Positions 54,208-63,610 of a stretch of 64,000 bases of DNA are shown one piece after another. This DNA is from Thermoanaerobacter wiegelii Rt8.B1 (lineage in GTDB: Bacteria; Bacillota; Thermoanaerobacteria; Thermoanaerobacterales; Thermoanaerobacteraceae), in NCBI RefSeq assembly GCF_000147695.2, contig NC_015958.1, positions 2,401,501-2,465,500 of the forward strand, in the 5' to 3' direction. Each line of letters starts with the position of its first letter. Position 1 is the first letter of the stretch. The position numbers and the translations under genes were made by a program. The notes beneath the pieces are model-generated. The model ran no database searches, was not told the origin of the DNA, and worked only from the letters and a program-made list of their open reading frames with translations.

Positions 54208-54802
54208 AAAGAACCTCCTTTACAAGAAGCTTTTCAATCTCTAAAAGGCCTTCATTTAAATCGGTACACCGGTAGTTTTCACCCAAAAACTTTGCTATGC
54301 CCTCAATCTGCTTTTTTGCTTTCTCAACCTCCTTTGAAGGCTCTCTTCTCTTTTCTTCAGCTTGAAGTGAAATGTCCAGCACTCCTGTATGCCATCTTGC
54401 AGCTTGAGTGTAGGCTGCAGGAGGAGATAGGAGGACTTTTTTCACTGCTTCGCCCCATTCTGTGTCTTTACCGCCTGCTATTATGTCGTATATCCCGAGG
54501 CTTACTATAGAAGAAACTAATACATCTCCCGGCTTTCTGTCGTGGACAATAACAGCTACCCTTGTATTAGGTCTTGCTATTCGGAAGCTTTGGAGGGAAG
54601 GAACAGCTTCTTTTTCATTATCTAGAACTTTTAAGTCTACAATTAAAACATCAGAAGGAACTCTTGCAGCAGAGTAGAACACATCCTTGATTTTCTCACC
54701 ATCTAACTTTCCTATATGCTCAAAAACCAGGTCACCTGCCTGCCTTATAGACTCTTTTATCTTTTCCGCCGTTTCTCCTAAAGCAATAAGTGAAACAAGC
54801 AA
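54191..54802 (-). CDS. receiver-like protein of the Tad module
   Basis: 203 residues. The first 120 have the alternating strand/helix pattern of an atypical receiver (DVLIVDLKVLDNEKEAVPSL, then NTRVAVIVHDRKPGDVLVSS), the rest a helical charged tail. It resembles the N-terminal half of TadZ and may pair with the MinD-like protein at 52937. TTG 54802 was chosen because AAAGGAGG lies seven bases upstream. Confidence 0.6.
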   Translation of the reverse strand: MLVSLIALGETAEKIKESIRQAGDLVFEHIGKLDGEKIKDVFYSAARVPSDVLIVDLKVLDNEKEAVPSLQSFRIARPNTRVAVIVHDRKPGDVLVSSIVSLGIYDIIAGGKDTEWGEAVKKVLLSPPAAYTQAARWHTGVLDISLQAEEKRREPSKEVEKAKKQIEGIAKFLGENYRCTDLNEGLLEIEKLLVKEVLYEQDY

Positions 54803-54818
54803 GTCCAAACCTCCTTTC

Positions 54819-55730
54819 TTACTTAAAAAAATCTAATGGATTTACGGCTTTCCCTCCGATTCTTACCTCAAAGTGAAGGTGAGGTCCTGTGCTTTTACCT
54901 GTAGAGCCCACATATCCAATCACATCACCAGCTCTTACAATTTGTCTCTGCTTAACTGCTATGGAAGATAAGTGGGCATATCTTGTCTCTAAATTGCTGT
55001 TGTGCCATATAAAAACAACTAAGCCGTAGCCGTCGTTCCATCCTGCGTAGGCTACTTCTCCATCTAAAGCAGCTCTAACAGGTGTTCCTGCTGGTGCTCC
55101 TATATCCACACCGGCGTGAAGTCTTTCTACTCCGTATACTGGGTCAATTCGAGGACCAAACCCTGAAGTAATGTTATATATGCCCGGTACAGGCCATTTA
55201 AGAGTTTTCTCAGCAGGCACCCATCCATCAGGCACTCCTGAATCTAACAAAGAAGAGATATCTGTATTTTTGAGAAATTCAAGAAACTCCTTAACCTTGT
55301 CTTTTTCTTCTTCCGTGAAGTCAAGCATATTTAAGACTTCGTCTAAGCTCAAAAGCTTATACACCGGGAAGTGCAGCCCCTTCTCTGTGACAACTTCTCC
55401 TACATTTTTAATAAACATTTGTGCAAGATTGTACGCTCTTTCGGGGCTGGCTTTAGAAAAATCCTGCTCAAACCTCACAGCGTCTACAGCAACAAGCTCC
55501 CTCCAGTCAGGACCCATTTTAAACTCTTCTTTAACTTTTTCTGCTGCGTCGATATACCATTTTAACTGCTCTGCATTAATAAGTGGTACCTTCTCAAAAG
55601 CAGTAATGGGGCCTGCAAAAATTACAGCAATCACTAAAACAGGGACAACAACAAAAAGGAGAGCAAATTTAAAAATGCTCTCCAAATCATCCGGAAGAAG
55701 TGCTAAAAGCACTTTTCCTAAAACATTCAT
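54819..55730 (-). CDS. M23 peptidoglycan hydrolase
   Basis: 303 residues: a membrane helix near the start (ALLFVVVPVLVIAVIFAGPI), a helical region, and a C-terminal LytM/M23 domain with SGFGPRIDPVYGVERLHAGV and THLHFEV-type PHLHFEVRIGG, giving the H-x3-D and H-x-H zinc ligands. Conjugative systems of Gram-positive cells use such enzymes to open the wall. Overlaps the VirB4 stop (TGATG). Confidence 0.85.
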   Translation of the reverse strand: MNVLGKVLLALLPDDLESIFKFALLFVVVPVLVIAVIFAGPITAFEKVPLINAEQLKWYIDAAEKVKEEFKMGPDWRELVAVDAVRFEQDFSKASPERAYNLAQMFIKNVGEVVTEKGLHFPVYKLLSLDEVLNMLDFTEEEKDKVKEFLEFLKNTDISSLLDSGVPDGWVPAEKTLKWPVPGIYNITSGFGPRIDPVYGVERLHAGVDIGAPAGTPVRAALDGEVAYAGWNDGYGLVVFIWHNSNLETRYAHLSSIAVKQRQIVRAGDVIGYVGSTGKSTGPHLHFEVRIGGKAVNPLDFFK

Positions 55731-57517
55731 CAGCTTCCGCCTCCAGTTAAGTACTGCATTTCATAGGGTGCAGCCTCAATCTTTATGTGAATTCGCTGTG
55801 TGCCTGCAACAAAAAGACCTTCTCCTCTTTTTGCATTTGCTAAAAGGTCATGCTCTGCTTCAGATAAGTTCATGAGATATGTTACTGCCTCCAAATCTTT
55901 TTCTCCCTGCGCAAGAAGGAGCTTGTAAGTCGGATTATCCAGTAAAGCTTGGCCGTACCTCTGAACTTCAGGAGCAAGGAAATCAATTATATTTTGACTG
56001 ATTACAACAAGACTTCCGTTGTACTTTCTTATCCTTTTTGATGTATCCCTCAAAAATGCAATTGCCTGAGGTGTCTGTGGGTCTACAAGCATCCATGCTT
56101 CATCCACAACCAAAACAGTTCTCTCTCTTTTATCCCTTTCAAGTATGTTCCATGCAAAAGAGAGCACATTAAAATACTGCGCTCTTTTAACTTGGTCTTC
56201 TGCATTCTGCAGATCATGAACATCAAAAACAATAAAATCAGAGTCGGCCTCTACAGCAGTTGGGCCTGCCCAAAGGTATGAATCTGCTCCTTCTGCTGCT
56301 CTTTTCAAAAGCACTGAAAGCCTTCCATAGGTTTCAGGATTTTCTTCCGCTTTTTTAACAAGGTGTTTATACAATACCCTTACAGTAGGCCACTTCTCAT
56401 TTGGGATGTCTTTTGGGTCTGTATCCCATGTAATCCCTGCTTCCTTATACACTTCCACTAATGCATCCTCTAAAGCTGCTTTTTCTGTGTCTGTGAGATC
56501 TCGGAGATACAGACTAAAAAATGTCCTTAATGTTTGGACATGTAAAGCTAACGGACTTTGAAAGGTTATGTTCTGCTTTTCTTCGTCTTCCTCTTCAATT
56601 GGTCTCAACCTTACCTGAAGTGGATTTATCTTTCCTTCTCCACCTGTGCAGTTAATCCACACCCCTCCAAGCTTATTACACATGTCTTTATACTCTCTTT
56701 CAGGGTCTATGATTATGATTCTGCTCCCCTGCATGTACTCTCTTAAAAGAAGCATTTTAGCAGTAAAGCTCTTTCCTGCACCGGGCTTTGCAAGAATAGT
56801 CCAGTTAGAGTTTGTCCTGTCTCCTCCTCTTTTCCATATATCAACTAAAACTAGCCCACCGTCTTTGTCTTTTCCCAAAACAACACCGCTTCCATCATTT
56901 ATACCTGAAGCAGTGAAGGGGAATGAGGCAGCGGCTGTTTCAGCAGGCATGTTTCTTGCTCCTGCTTCTTTCACTTCATCCGGCAGTAGGGAGAAGGGAC
57001 CTGCTGCTTTAAGCCCTTCTTCTTGGCGGAATATTAAAATTCTTCCCCTCATACCTGAAGCAGCTAAAGAAGCCTCAACCTGCCGTGTTCTTCTGTCAAG
57101 CTCCTGCTGGTCAGAAGCTAAAACCATAAGGACGACTGTAACGTAAAACACCTGCTGCTGCTCTTGGTCTATTTTTCTCATAAGCTCTTCTGCGTCTTTC
57201 AAAGCCTGCTCAGTTCTCTGCATGGAAAGAGCATTTCCACCCATCTCAAGCCTTCCTGCATATTCACCAATAGCCTTATTTAAGCTATTTATTAAATTTG
57301 TAGGGTCAGTAGGCTCAATGTGAACTGAACACACTACACCCGGCATTCCAGCAATTCTTGAAAGCCATGCAGGATTTACCTTAGGAGGATAGCCTGCAAT
57401 GACTAGAATTCTTGCAAGCTGGTCGTTGAACACAATCTGTTTTGCACTAAACTCAAGAGCCTGAGGAGAAATCATATCTATTAAGCCTGTAAGCACATTT
57501 ACTTCTTTTTTCTTCAT
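55730..57517 (-). CDS. VirB4/TraE-type conjugation ATPase, catalytic part
   Basis: About 595 residues. NWTILAKPGAGKSFTAKMLL is Walker A, RTVLVVDEAWMLVDPQ Walker B, and SLVVISQNIIDFL the following motif of VirB4 ATPases. The usual N-terminal domain is encoded by the separate upstream gene 57523-58137, so the protein is split into two genes. GAGGTG lies six bases before ATG 57517. It drives substrate transfer and pilus/channel assembly. Confidence 0.9.
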   Translation of the reverse strand: MKKKEVNVLTGLIDMISPQALEFSAKQIVFNDQLARILVIAGYPPKVNPAWLSRIAGMPGVVCSVHIEPTDPTNLINSLNKAIGEYAGRLEMGGNALSMQRTEQALKDAEELMRKIDQEQQQVFYVTVVLMVLASDQQELDRRTRQVEASLAASGMRGRILIFRQEEGLKAAGPFSLLPDEVKEAGARNMPAETAAASFPFTASGINDGSGVVLGKDKDGGLVLVDIWKRGGDRTNSNWTILAKPGAGKSFTAKMLLLREYMQGSRIIIIDPEREYKDMCNKLGGVWINCTGGEGKINPLQVRLRPIEEEDEEKQNITFQSPLALHVQTLRTFFSLYLRDLTDTEKAALEDALVEVYKEAGITWDTDPKDIPNEKWPTVRVLYKHLVKKAEENPETYGRLSVLLKRAAEGADSYLWAGPTAVEADSDFIVFDVHDLQNAEDQVKRAQYFNVLSFAWNILERDKRERTVLVVDEAWMLVDPQTPQAIAFLRDTSKRIRKYNGSLVVISQNIIDFLAPEVQRYGQALLDNPTYKLLLAQGEKDLEAVTYLMNLSEAEHDLLANAKRGEGLFVAGTQRIHIKIEAAPYEMQYLTGGGS

Positions 57518-57522
57518 ATAAA

Positions 57523-58137
57523 TCACCTCGTATTAAAAATGGGTGGTAAGTATGGTCCGTTAAAAGCTGGCGCTCTTTCAAAAGCTGCCTGAGACGGATG
57601 GCTGAAGCTGAAGAGAAGGTCTATTATGTCTTGGTCTGCTGCTAATTCTATCTTTAACCCTGATTTTTCAAGATTATTGGCAAGCTCATGGGCTTTTGCT
57701 TTTAACTCTTCTTTTTCTCTGCCTGAGAGCATAATAAAAAAGCGCCTTTCTACTGCTTCACCGCTTGTGACAATAGAAGCGACATATTTTAAGTACTCCT
57801 GAAGTAATCTTTTTTTAGTTATGTTTGTCTCTTCCTTAGATTTTGTTTGAAGGCAGCTGATGTATGAGTCAAGGTCTACTGGTCTTCCTATAGAAAATAT
57901 CTGCATGGAATCCTTAAACCCGTTTAGAGCTTCATAAACTGTCTGTATAATTCTTTTCTTTTCATTTTCACTTTTTAAGATGATGTTCAAAGGCATTACC
58001 TTTAAAACACACACATATCTTCCATCCTTTAAAACCATTAAATCCTCTGCAACATCTTTTACAGGAAGCCACTCCTGAACAGCCTTTCTTTTCTGCTCTT
58101 CTATTTTTGCCTTATCTTTTTTAAAAATCCCAATCAA
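57523..58137 (-). CDS. VirB4 N-terminal-domain protein (TraC-like)
   Basis: 204 residues, like the N-terminal domain of TraC/VirB4 proteins: LVLKDGRYVCVLKVMPLNII-type start (LMVLKDGRYVCVLKV), FSIGRPVDLDSYISCL and RRFFIMLSGREKEELKAKAH. TTG 58137 follows GGGAGG at nine bases. The stop lies six bases before the ATG of the ATPase gene. Confidence 0.75.
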   Translation of the reverse strand: MIGIFKKDKAKIEEQKRKAVQEWLPVKDVAEDLMVLKDGRYVCVLKVMPLNIILKSENEKKRIIQTVYEALNGFKDSMQIFSIGRPVDLDSYISCLQTKSKEETNITKKRLLQEYLKYVASIVTSGEAVERRFFIMLSGREKEELKAKAHELANNLEKSGLKIELAADQDIIDLLFSFSHPSQAAFERAPAFNGPYLPPIFNTR

Positions 58138-58439
58138 TCTCTAAAACCTCCCTGCACATAAAGATATCTTTTCTGCTTCTTGCTCCATTTGAGGTAGTAT
58201 TTGATTAAACTTAAAACACTGCTTCCGTCAGGTCCGGGAATAACCAAAAAATAAGCAAGGCCTGTAAAAATAAACACTGCTAGGTATCTAGCAGGAGAGT
58301 AAGTAAAGATAGATAAAATCAAATAAACAAAAAAACCCAGCGAAAGGCCTGCAAGCACAAAAAAGAGCTCTTTCCAGCCGAAGCCCGGAAAAAACTCAAA
58401 CTTTGCAGAAATATTTCTAGGTATTTGATACAACTGCAT
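58134..58439 (-). CDS. PrgI family (VirB3-like) membrane protein
   Basis: 101 residues with the PrgI pattern: YQIPRNISAKFEFFPGFGWK, then two adjacent membrane helices, and a conserved YLKWSKKQKRY tail. It sits next to the VirB4 genes, as in other Gram-positive type IV systems. Confidence 0.88.
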   Translation of the reverse strand: MQLYQIPRNISAKFEFFPGFGWKELFFVLAGLSLGFFVYLILSIFTYSPARYLAVFIFTGLAYFLVIPGPDGSSVLSLIKYYLKWSKKQKRYLYVQGGFRD

Positions 58440-59305
58440 CACCCTCTCATCATAACTCTTCTTAATATATACATGCTGCCTGCTGTCTGTCCTGCATGGC
58501 CTATGGCAGAGCCAAGTCCTGAATGATATGCAAACTGCCTTAAAACAGCAGGAGTTTTAAATGCAACCCACAGCCAGCCTATAAGCATTAGAAGATTTAA
58601 TACAGGCTGACTAAACTGCATGTTTACTCCTGTTGAGAGAAAGCCCCTAATCATAAAAGTCTGCACAGCCTGAGATAAAGACAAAACAATAAGCTCTCTC
58701 CACCACACAGACCACACACCCTCATCAGGGCGTGTTAAACCCACTGCCATGATTGGAGCAGACACTGCAAGAAAAGCAACTTCAACTGCTCTTATGCCTG
58801 TTTGGATGAGAATTAGAATCCATATAACTACTGCTGTAAGAGCTATAAAAATAACAGCGGTAGAGAAAGAAGAAAGCTGCTGAAGAACTGCAGTAATTCC
58901 TGCGGTAGGATTGCCTGTCTGCGTAGAAGGCAAAGACGCTGCAGCTTTTGCAAGCTCTGTGCCCCATTCGTACACCGTTGTCACTGCCCAAGGACCTGTT
59001 GAAATCATCAAAGCAGCAAAAGCAGTTCTTTTAAGAAGCTCCAAAGGCTGCGCTGATGAATCTCCTGAACTGTATAAGATGTATGCCTTTAATGCCTCAG
59101 CAGCTACTTTCACTCCTAGAAGAGTACCTGCGACTACTTTTGTAAGGTAAATTGCATTATTTACATAAGGTGTATTTAAAATCTTCAAAGCCAGTGCCAT
59201 CTCATCTCCCAAAAAAGAGACAAAAAGAGAAAGGAGACTGTCCAGTATATTCGTGAAAAAATTATTTACAGCATTCATAATCATATTTTCTAAAGCAGCA
59301 AACAA
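58439..59305 (-). CDS. TrbL/VirB6-like channel protein
   Basis: 288 residues with five or six membrane helices and a soluble C-terminal tail (RQFAYHSGLGSAIGHAGQTA). GVWSVWWRELIVLSLSQAVQ is a conserved stretch of this family. TTG 59305 was chosen because GGAGGTG lies seven bases before it; the longer reading would start inside that site. Confidence 0.82.
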   Translation of the reverse strand: MFAALENMIMNAVNNFFTNILDSLLSLFVSFLGDEMALALKILNTPYVNNAIYLTKVVAGTLLGVKVAAEALKAYILYSSGDSSAQPLELLKRTAFAALMISTGPWAVTTVYEWGTELAKAAASLPSTQTGNPTAGITAVLQQLSSFSTAVIFIALTAVVIWILILIQTGIRAVEVAFLAVSAPIMAVGLTRPDEGVWSVWWRELIVLSLSQAVQTFMIRGFLSTGVNMQFSQPVLNLLMLIGWLWVAFKTPAVLRQFAYHSGLGSAIGHAGQTAGSMYILRRVMMRG

Positions 59306-59350
59306 GAAAAACACCTCCAAAAAGGGCCGGCATAATCCGACCCTTTAAAA

Positions 59351-59593
59351 TTACTTGAAGTAGGATAAAAACACCTTAACAATTGAAGCTGCGCTCATTC
59401 CTATTGCACCGCCTATCAGGATATTCCTGATAGACCTATTATGTGCAGCTGTAACGGCAGGGTCGCCGTCTCCCATCTGCTTCATCAAAGCATGGTACCC
59501 TATAGCTGCGCCAGATGCAGCAGGTATAATGTAAAGAATCCATGTTAAGACATCATTTAAAAGCTTAACAGCACCAGAGACAAAACTCGGCAT
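59351..59593 (-). CDS. VirB2/TrbC-like small membrane protein
   Basis: 80 residues with two hydrophobic helices (VLTWILYIIPAASGAAIGYH and NILIGGAIGMSAASIVKVFL) flanking a polar loop, the VirB2-like pattern. AGGAGGAG precedes ATG 59593. It lies between VirD4 and VirB6, as expected. Confidence 0.75.
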   Translation of the reverse strand: MPSFVSGAVKLLNDVLTWILYIIPAASGAAIGYHALMKQMGDGDPAVTAAHNRSIRNILIGGAIGMSAASIVKVFLSYFK

Positions 59594-59605
59594 AAAATCT
59601 CCTCC

Positions 59606-61438
59606 TCATCTTAATTTTGATAATAAATTCTCATTAGTTCTCTCAACATCCTTACTTTTACCTTCTCCTGAAATGCTGATATCAGGTATCCATATAGGTA
59701 CTGACACCACCTCCCTTGTAATTTCTTCTAAAGCAGCAGAAACTAAATCTTTAGCTGCAGGCCACTTAGAAAGGTCGGGTAAGGGAAGCCGTGCAGGGTT
59801 ATGCCTTGCCTGAAGTATTAAGGCTTTCCCTTCAGGCCACCTCAAAACTTCGTCTTGAGTTAACAAAGGCCTTCCTGTGAGGCCCTCTGATGTGCCGTGG
59901 CTGTAGTCTGTATGCTTAACTTGAGAAGAATAGCTTTCAGTCCTTATTGTGTACTGTCCAGTTTTTACGCTTATTATCTTAGCCGTTTCTGGATCTGTTG
60001 TAAGTATATATACCCATGTGGCGCAGTTTCCTGTGATTGTCTGAGCAAGCTCTTTGTACTTTGCCTTAATCATTGAGATATCCTGAACAGCTAATAAAAA
60101 CCTCATGTTTCTTCCTGCTGCCACAGTAATCTTTTTATCAAAGTCTGGTATTGGAGGAAGGTTTCCAAACTCGTCTAAAATGAAGTTGACTCTCTGAGAA
60201 AGTTTTCCTCCACTCTTATTTGCAAGGTCAACTAAAGCCTGATAGGCTTGGGAAATATAAAGTGTAGCTAGTACGTTTCGTGTGCTTCTTTCATCGGGGA
60301 TAACTATAAATACTGCTGCTTTTTCTTTTCCTACGATATCTAAATCGTGGTCCTTTTTTGATGTAAGGTAAACAACAGCAGGGTCGCTCCAGAGCCTTAA
60401 CTGCGCTGCTGTTCCTGTAAATATTGAGCTTCTTAATCTATCTTCTGATAAGGCTGCAACTCCATAGGCTGAAGCAGCAGGATGTTCTCTTGGAAGTGAA
60501 CGAAAATATTTATCCAGCAGCTCTCCTCCATCTGCGCCTAGGCGGTGAAGCATCTCATAAGCACTGCCTAAATGTTTTGCCTCATGCGGTGCAGAAGAAG
60601 CAACGGCAAGAATTAAAGCAGCAGTAAGGCTTTCCTGCGACTGAGGCCATATAGGGTCCACTCCTATGTGAGGCTGCTGATTTGTTATTATGTTTGCTAT
60701 GTCCCATGCACTCTGACTTGCAGCAGAATAATCACCGGCTTCAAGCTTATCAGCTACCTCTAAAACGGGATTCCACTGGTTTCCTCTGTATGGATTTCTT
60801 AAATCAATTAAAATTACCTTATACCCAAGCTTTTTCAAGTACTCTGATGAATATCCGTATAACTCTCCCTTAGGGTCAGATACAATCATGCTTTCTCCTG
60901 CTTTTGCAAGGGCCCATATCGTTGGTAGTATTATTCTTCTCGATTTACCGCTTCTTGTTGAGCCTATAACTAATAAATGGGTATCTCCTGCGTCAAGCCA
61001 TGCTTTTCCTGCAGCAGGATTAAAGCCTACAACAAAGCCCCCTTTCGGGGGGTTGCTGCTTACATTCCATACTGTAAAAGTTTTTGATATCTCTTTTTCT
61101 GTTCTCCATCTTGCAGTTCCATATTCTCCCCTTCCTGCAGATTCAGGAAGGCCCAACTCATCAGTTTTTCTTTTTCTCTTCCCATAAACAGGGAAGAGCA
61201 CAGAAACTAAAACTGCAAAAACAGCAGGCTGTAGCCAGAGCCAAGGAGTTTTCACATCATCTCTTTTGAGCAGCAAATATATTCCCGACAAAGGCTTTTC
61301 TTTTACATACACCTCCCATTTAGGAAGGCCTTCTTTAAAGCCGTAATCTTTAGCGTAAATCGGAAGAATTAATATAAAAGGAGCAAATAAAAAGTCAAGC
61401 ATGAGAATTAAAGTCGCTATTATGGCTCTAAATCTCAC
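59606..61438 (-). CDS. VirD4/TraG type IV coupling protein
   Basis: 610 residues: two membrane helices at the N terminus, then the ATPase with VIGSTRSGKSRRIILPTIWA (Walker A), SDPKGELYGYSSEYL and VNFILDEFGNLPPIPDF (Walker B), and LLAVQDISMIKAKY. It brings the relaxase-DNA complex to the channel. GTG 61438 follows AGAGGTG by six bases and overlaps the relaxase stop; an earlier TTG lacks a site. Confidence 0.92.
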   Translation of the reverse strand: MRFRAIIATLILMLDFLFAPFILILPIYAKDYGFKEGLPKWEVYVKEKPLSGIYLLLKRDDVKTPWLWLQPAVFAVLVSVLFPVYGKRKRKTDELGLPESAGRGEYGTARWRTEKEISKTFTVWNVSSNPPKGGFVVGFNPAAGKAWLDAGDTHLLVIGSTRSGKSRRIILPTIWALAKAGESMIVSDPKGELYGYSSEYLKKLGYKVILIDLRNPYRGNQWNPVLEVADKLEAGDYSAASQSAWDIANIITNQQPHIGVDPIWPQSQESLTAALILAVASSAPHEAKHLGSAYEMLHRLGADGGELLDKYFRSLPREHPAASAYGVAALSEDRLRSSIFTGTAAQLRLWSDPAVVYLTSKKDHDLDIVGKEKAAVFIVIPDERSTRNVLATLYISQAYQALVDLANKSGGKLSQRVNFILDEFGNLPPIPDFDKKITVAAGRNMRFLLAVQDISMIKAKYKELAQTITGNCATWVYILTTDPETAKIISVKTGQYTIRTESYSSQVKHTDYSHGTSEGLTGRPLLTQDEVLRWPEGKALILQARHNPARLPLPDLSKWPAAKDLVSAALEEITREVVSVPIWIPDISISGEGKSKDVERTNENLLSKLR

Positions 61439-62699
61439 GGCTTTCACCTCTTTCTGCTGTTCTTCTTTTCTTCTCCATTTCTTTTTGAGCTGCAATGGTA
61501 GACTCTGCTTCTGCTCTTAACCTTTCTCTTTCTAGAGCTCTCCATGCTGAGCGCCATACTGAGTTTGTGAGCCTTGCTGTGTCCACCGTTTTTTCTTCCT
61601 GCAGCGCTGCTGCGCCTCTCAGTACAATCTGAGATACTCTTTTTTGTATGTCTTCATAAGCTTTTTCTGCTGCTTTTTCTAAAGCTTCGTGATTTGATGT
61701 GTAGTGGCTGGCGAGCTCTTTGGCAAGTTCTTTATATCTTTCAACAGATTGAGAAAAACCGGGCTGCTTTAAAAGCCAGTCTGCAGCTTCCTTTGCTTTT
61801 TCTTTTACTTCAGGAGGCATGTAAGCAAAAGCAATGCGTCCATGAGATGGCATAATCTTTGAAAGCTCCTTGAGCTTTTCCAGAAGCTCTTCTCTTGTAA
61901 TCTGGTCAAGGGTAGGGGGGAGGCCGGGCTTTTCTCCTTCTAATGCTTTTACTTTTACCCTCGCACTTTCAACTTTTCTTAAGACATTCACAATATCATT
62001 TCTTGCTGTATCTCTTATGAGGTCTCTTACTGCTGATTTTTCTGCTGTAAGCGCAAGCCTTTCTTTAGCGTATATTTCATTTAAAAATATCTTTTTTATG
62101 TCTTTTATCTCACCTTTTGAAAGTTTTCCCCGACGCCTCTGGGGTGTTTTCTCCCACATTACAACATGTACATGTGGATGACCTTTTTTCTGATGAAAAG
62201 CAGCGACCCACCTCAGATTTGACCCTGGTATACCCATTTTAGCTGCTGCATCTGATATTGTAGCTCTAAGAGCTTTCTCCCATGACTCTCTTGTTGTATA
62301 TCCAAGTTTTACAGCGTCTTCTTCCTTAAGTGACAGAATAAACCGCCAAGCAATACCTGAATGCTTACTCAGCTCTTTCATTGTCTCTTTTAGACTAACT
62401 TTATCTTCCGAGCTGAAAAGCCCATGGCTTCCCGGTCTTTCATCCATATACTTTACGTGTCCTGCAGGAGTACCGGCAGTATCTATCTCGAGATTATCAA
62501 TAAAATCATCAATGCTGTCATATTTTGAAAGTATTTTCTCTGCATATCTTTTCCCTGCATCTAATTCTTCCAATTCATTAAATTCACCTTTATCTACACC
62601 TGATCTGGTTCCTATATATAAAAGATGTGCGACGTTTTTTGCCTGATTTTCTTGTGTAGGTAGATAAAAACTTGCTATCATTACAAAGGGAGCTGTCAT
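61428..62699 (-). CDS. MobL-type (MOBP) relaxase
   Basis: 423 residues. The histidine cluster HQKKGHPHVHVVMWEKTP (about residue 170) is the metal site of HUH relaxases of the MobL group, with the preceding GIAWRFILSLKEEDAVKLGY. The likely catalytic tyrosine lies near the N terminus in the family; LLYIGTRSGV is a candidate segment here. A long charged coiled-coil tail follows. It would nick the oriT at about 63263, some 560 bases upstream of its start. Confidence 0.88.
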   Translation of the reverse strand: MTAPFVMIASFYLPTQENQAKNVAHLLYIGTRSGVDKGEFNELEELDAGKRYAEKILSKYDSIDDFIDNLEIDTAGTPAGHVKYMDERPGSHGLFSSEDKVSLKETMKELSKHSGIAWRFILSLKEEDAVKLGYTTRESWEKALRATISDAAAKMGIPGSNLRWVAAFHQKKGHPHVHVVMWEKTPQRRRGKLSKGEIKDIKKIFLNEIYAKERLALTAEKSAVRDLIRDTARNDIVNVLRKVESARVKVKALEGEKPGLPPTLDQITREELLEKLKELSKIMPSHGRIAFAYMPPEVKEKAKEAADWLLKQPGFSQSVERYKELAKELASHYTSNHEALEKAAEKAYEDIQKRVSQIVLRGAAALQEEKTVDTARLTNSVWRSAWRALERERLRAEAESTIAAQKEMEKKRRTAERGESREI

Positions 62700-63064
62700 T
62701 CATTATCATCTCTTTCTTTAAGATAAGCTACAGCCTTAACTCTTGCTTCGTTGTAAATTTCAACGGCATTGTGCTTGCCTAAATCTGCTATAGTCTGCAC
62801 ATTCATGTACATTGCTGTAGCTGCTGCAACGGCTGCCTTTGCCATGAGCTTGGCTAATCTGTCTTCTGTAGGTCTTAGTACATCCCGCATGGCTTTGCGG
62901 ACAGCTTCGGTGACTGCGTCCATGCCATCCTTTGCGGATTCTTCTGTTAATCCTTTTTCAAGTATTTTTCTGGCAATCAATGATATAGATTCTTTTCTTC
63001 TGGAAGACAGATTATTCAGGACCTCATAAGTATCTTCTGAAAGATAAACTGTTACTTTTTTCAA
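62696..63064 (-). CDS. ribbon-helix-helix relaxosome accessory protein
   Basis: 122 residues: an N-terminal RHH motif (KKVTVYLSEDTYEVLNNLSS, then RRKESISLIARKILEKG) and a helical C-terminal region. Proteins of this kind bind oriT next to nic and recruit the relaxase. TTG 63064 is preceded by GGAGG at seven bases. Overlaps the relaxase start. Confidence 0.78.
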   Translation of the reverse strand: MKKVTVYLSEDTYEVLNNLSSRRKESISLIARKILEKGLTEESAKDGMDAVTEAVRKAMRDVLRPTEDRLAKLMAKAAVAAATAMYMNVQTIADLGKHNAVEIYNEARVKAVAYLKERDDNE

Positions 63065-63204
63065 AAGCACACCTCCTTTTTAACCTGGCTGTTTAAAAGC
63101 GTTGTTGATAAAATAAGCAATATCAATATTTTTGAGTATTTTGCACTGCGTTTTTACTGCTTTGTGTTCTTAAAAGCGGTGTGAAGTACGTTTCTCTTAT
63201 TTAC

Positions 63205-63270
63205 GGTATCCAACAGGCTCTGCCTGTTGTGTGTCGGCGTGGTGCGCAGTGCGCCTTATCCTGCATTATA
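63205..63270 (+). other. oriT: predicted oriT with IncP-like nic site
   Basis: CAACAGGC-TCT-GCCTGTTG is a perfect inverted repeat (63211-63229). It is followed by GGTGCGCAGTGCGCC and TTATCCTGC. The RP4-type nic consensus is YATCCTG|Y; here TATCCTG|C puts the nick between 63263 and 63264. It lies just upstream of the RHH and relaxase genes, the normal place. Confidence 0.7.
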
Positions 63271-63340
63271 AAAACAAAGCATAAAAGCTCAGCAGGTTTT
63301 GAAAAATAGAAAAGCACCCTTGCATGCTGCAAAGGTGGTT

Positions 63341-63610
63341 TTAGGTAGTATCCCTCTCAATATGATGTTTTATTTTTGAAATTTCATATATGACTCCTAT
63401 GCGGAAGTCCAGTAAATCATCTTCTAATTTCTGGTTCTTTAAATCCTCCCTAATTACATCTATTATGAAATCCAATATTTGAATCTTATCTTCTTTTGTT
63501 TTCTCATTTTCTAGGATCTGATGAGTAAATTCGAGGGCATATTTAAACTCATAAGACTGATTTATTCTCTCTAAAAAACCTTCCTTTTTAAAAAACTTTT
63601 TAAGCAGAAT
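63341..63610 (-). CDS. small charged protein with non-standard start
   Basis: About 88-89 residues in a clean open frame: LLKKFFKKEGFLERINQSYE, then FKYALEFTHQILENEKTKED, DLKNQKLEDDLLDFRIGVIY and a stop at 63341. No ATG, GTG or TTG is available. AGAGGTG lies seven bases before ATT 63610, and CTG 63607 is the alternative. It overlaps the preceding gene by 11 bases and is followed by oriT. It reads as a helical partner of its upstream neighbour; function unknown. Confidence 0.55.
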   Translation of the reverse strand: MLLKKFFKKEGFLERINQSYEFKYALEFTHQILENEKTKEDKIQILDFIIDVIREDLKNQKLEDDLLDFRIGVIYEISKIKHHIERDTT

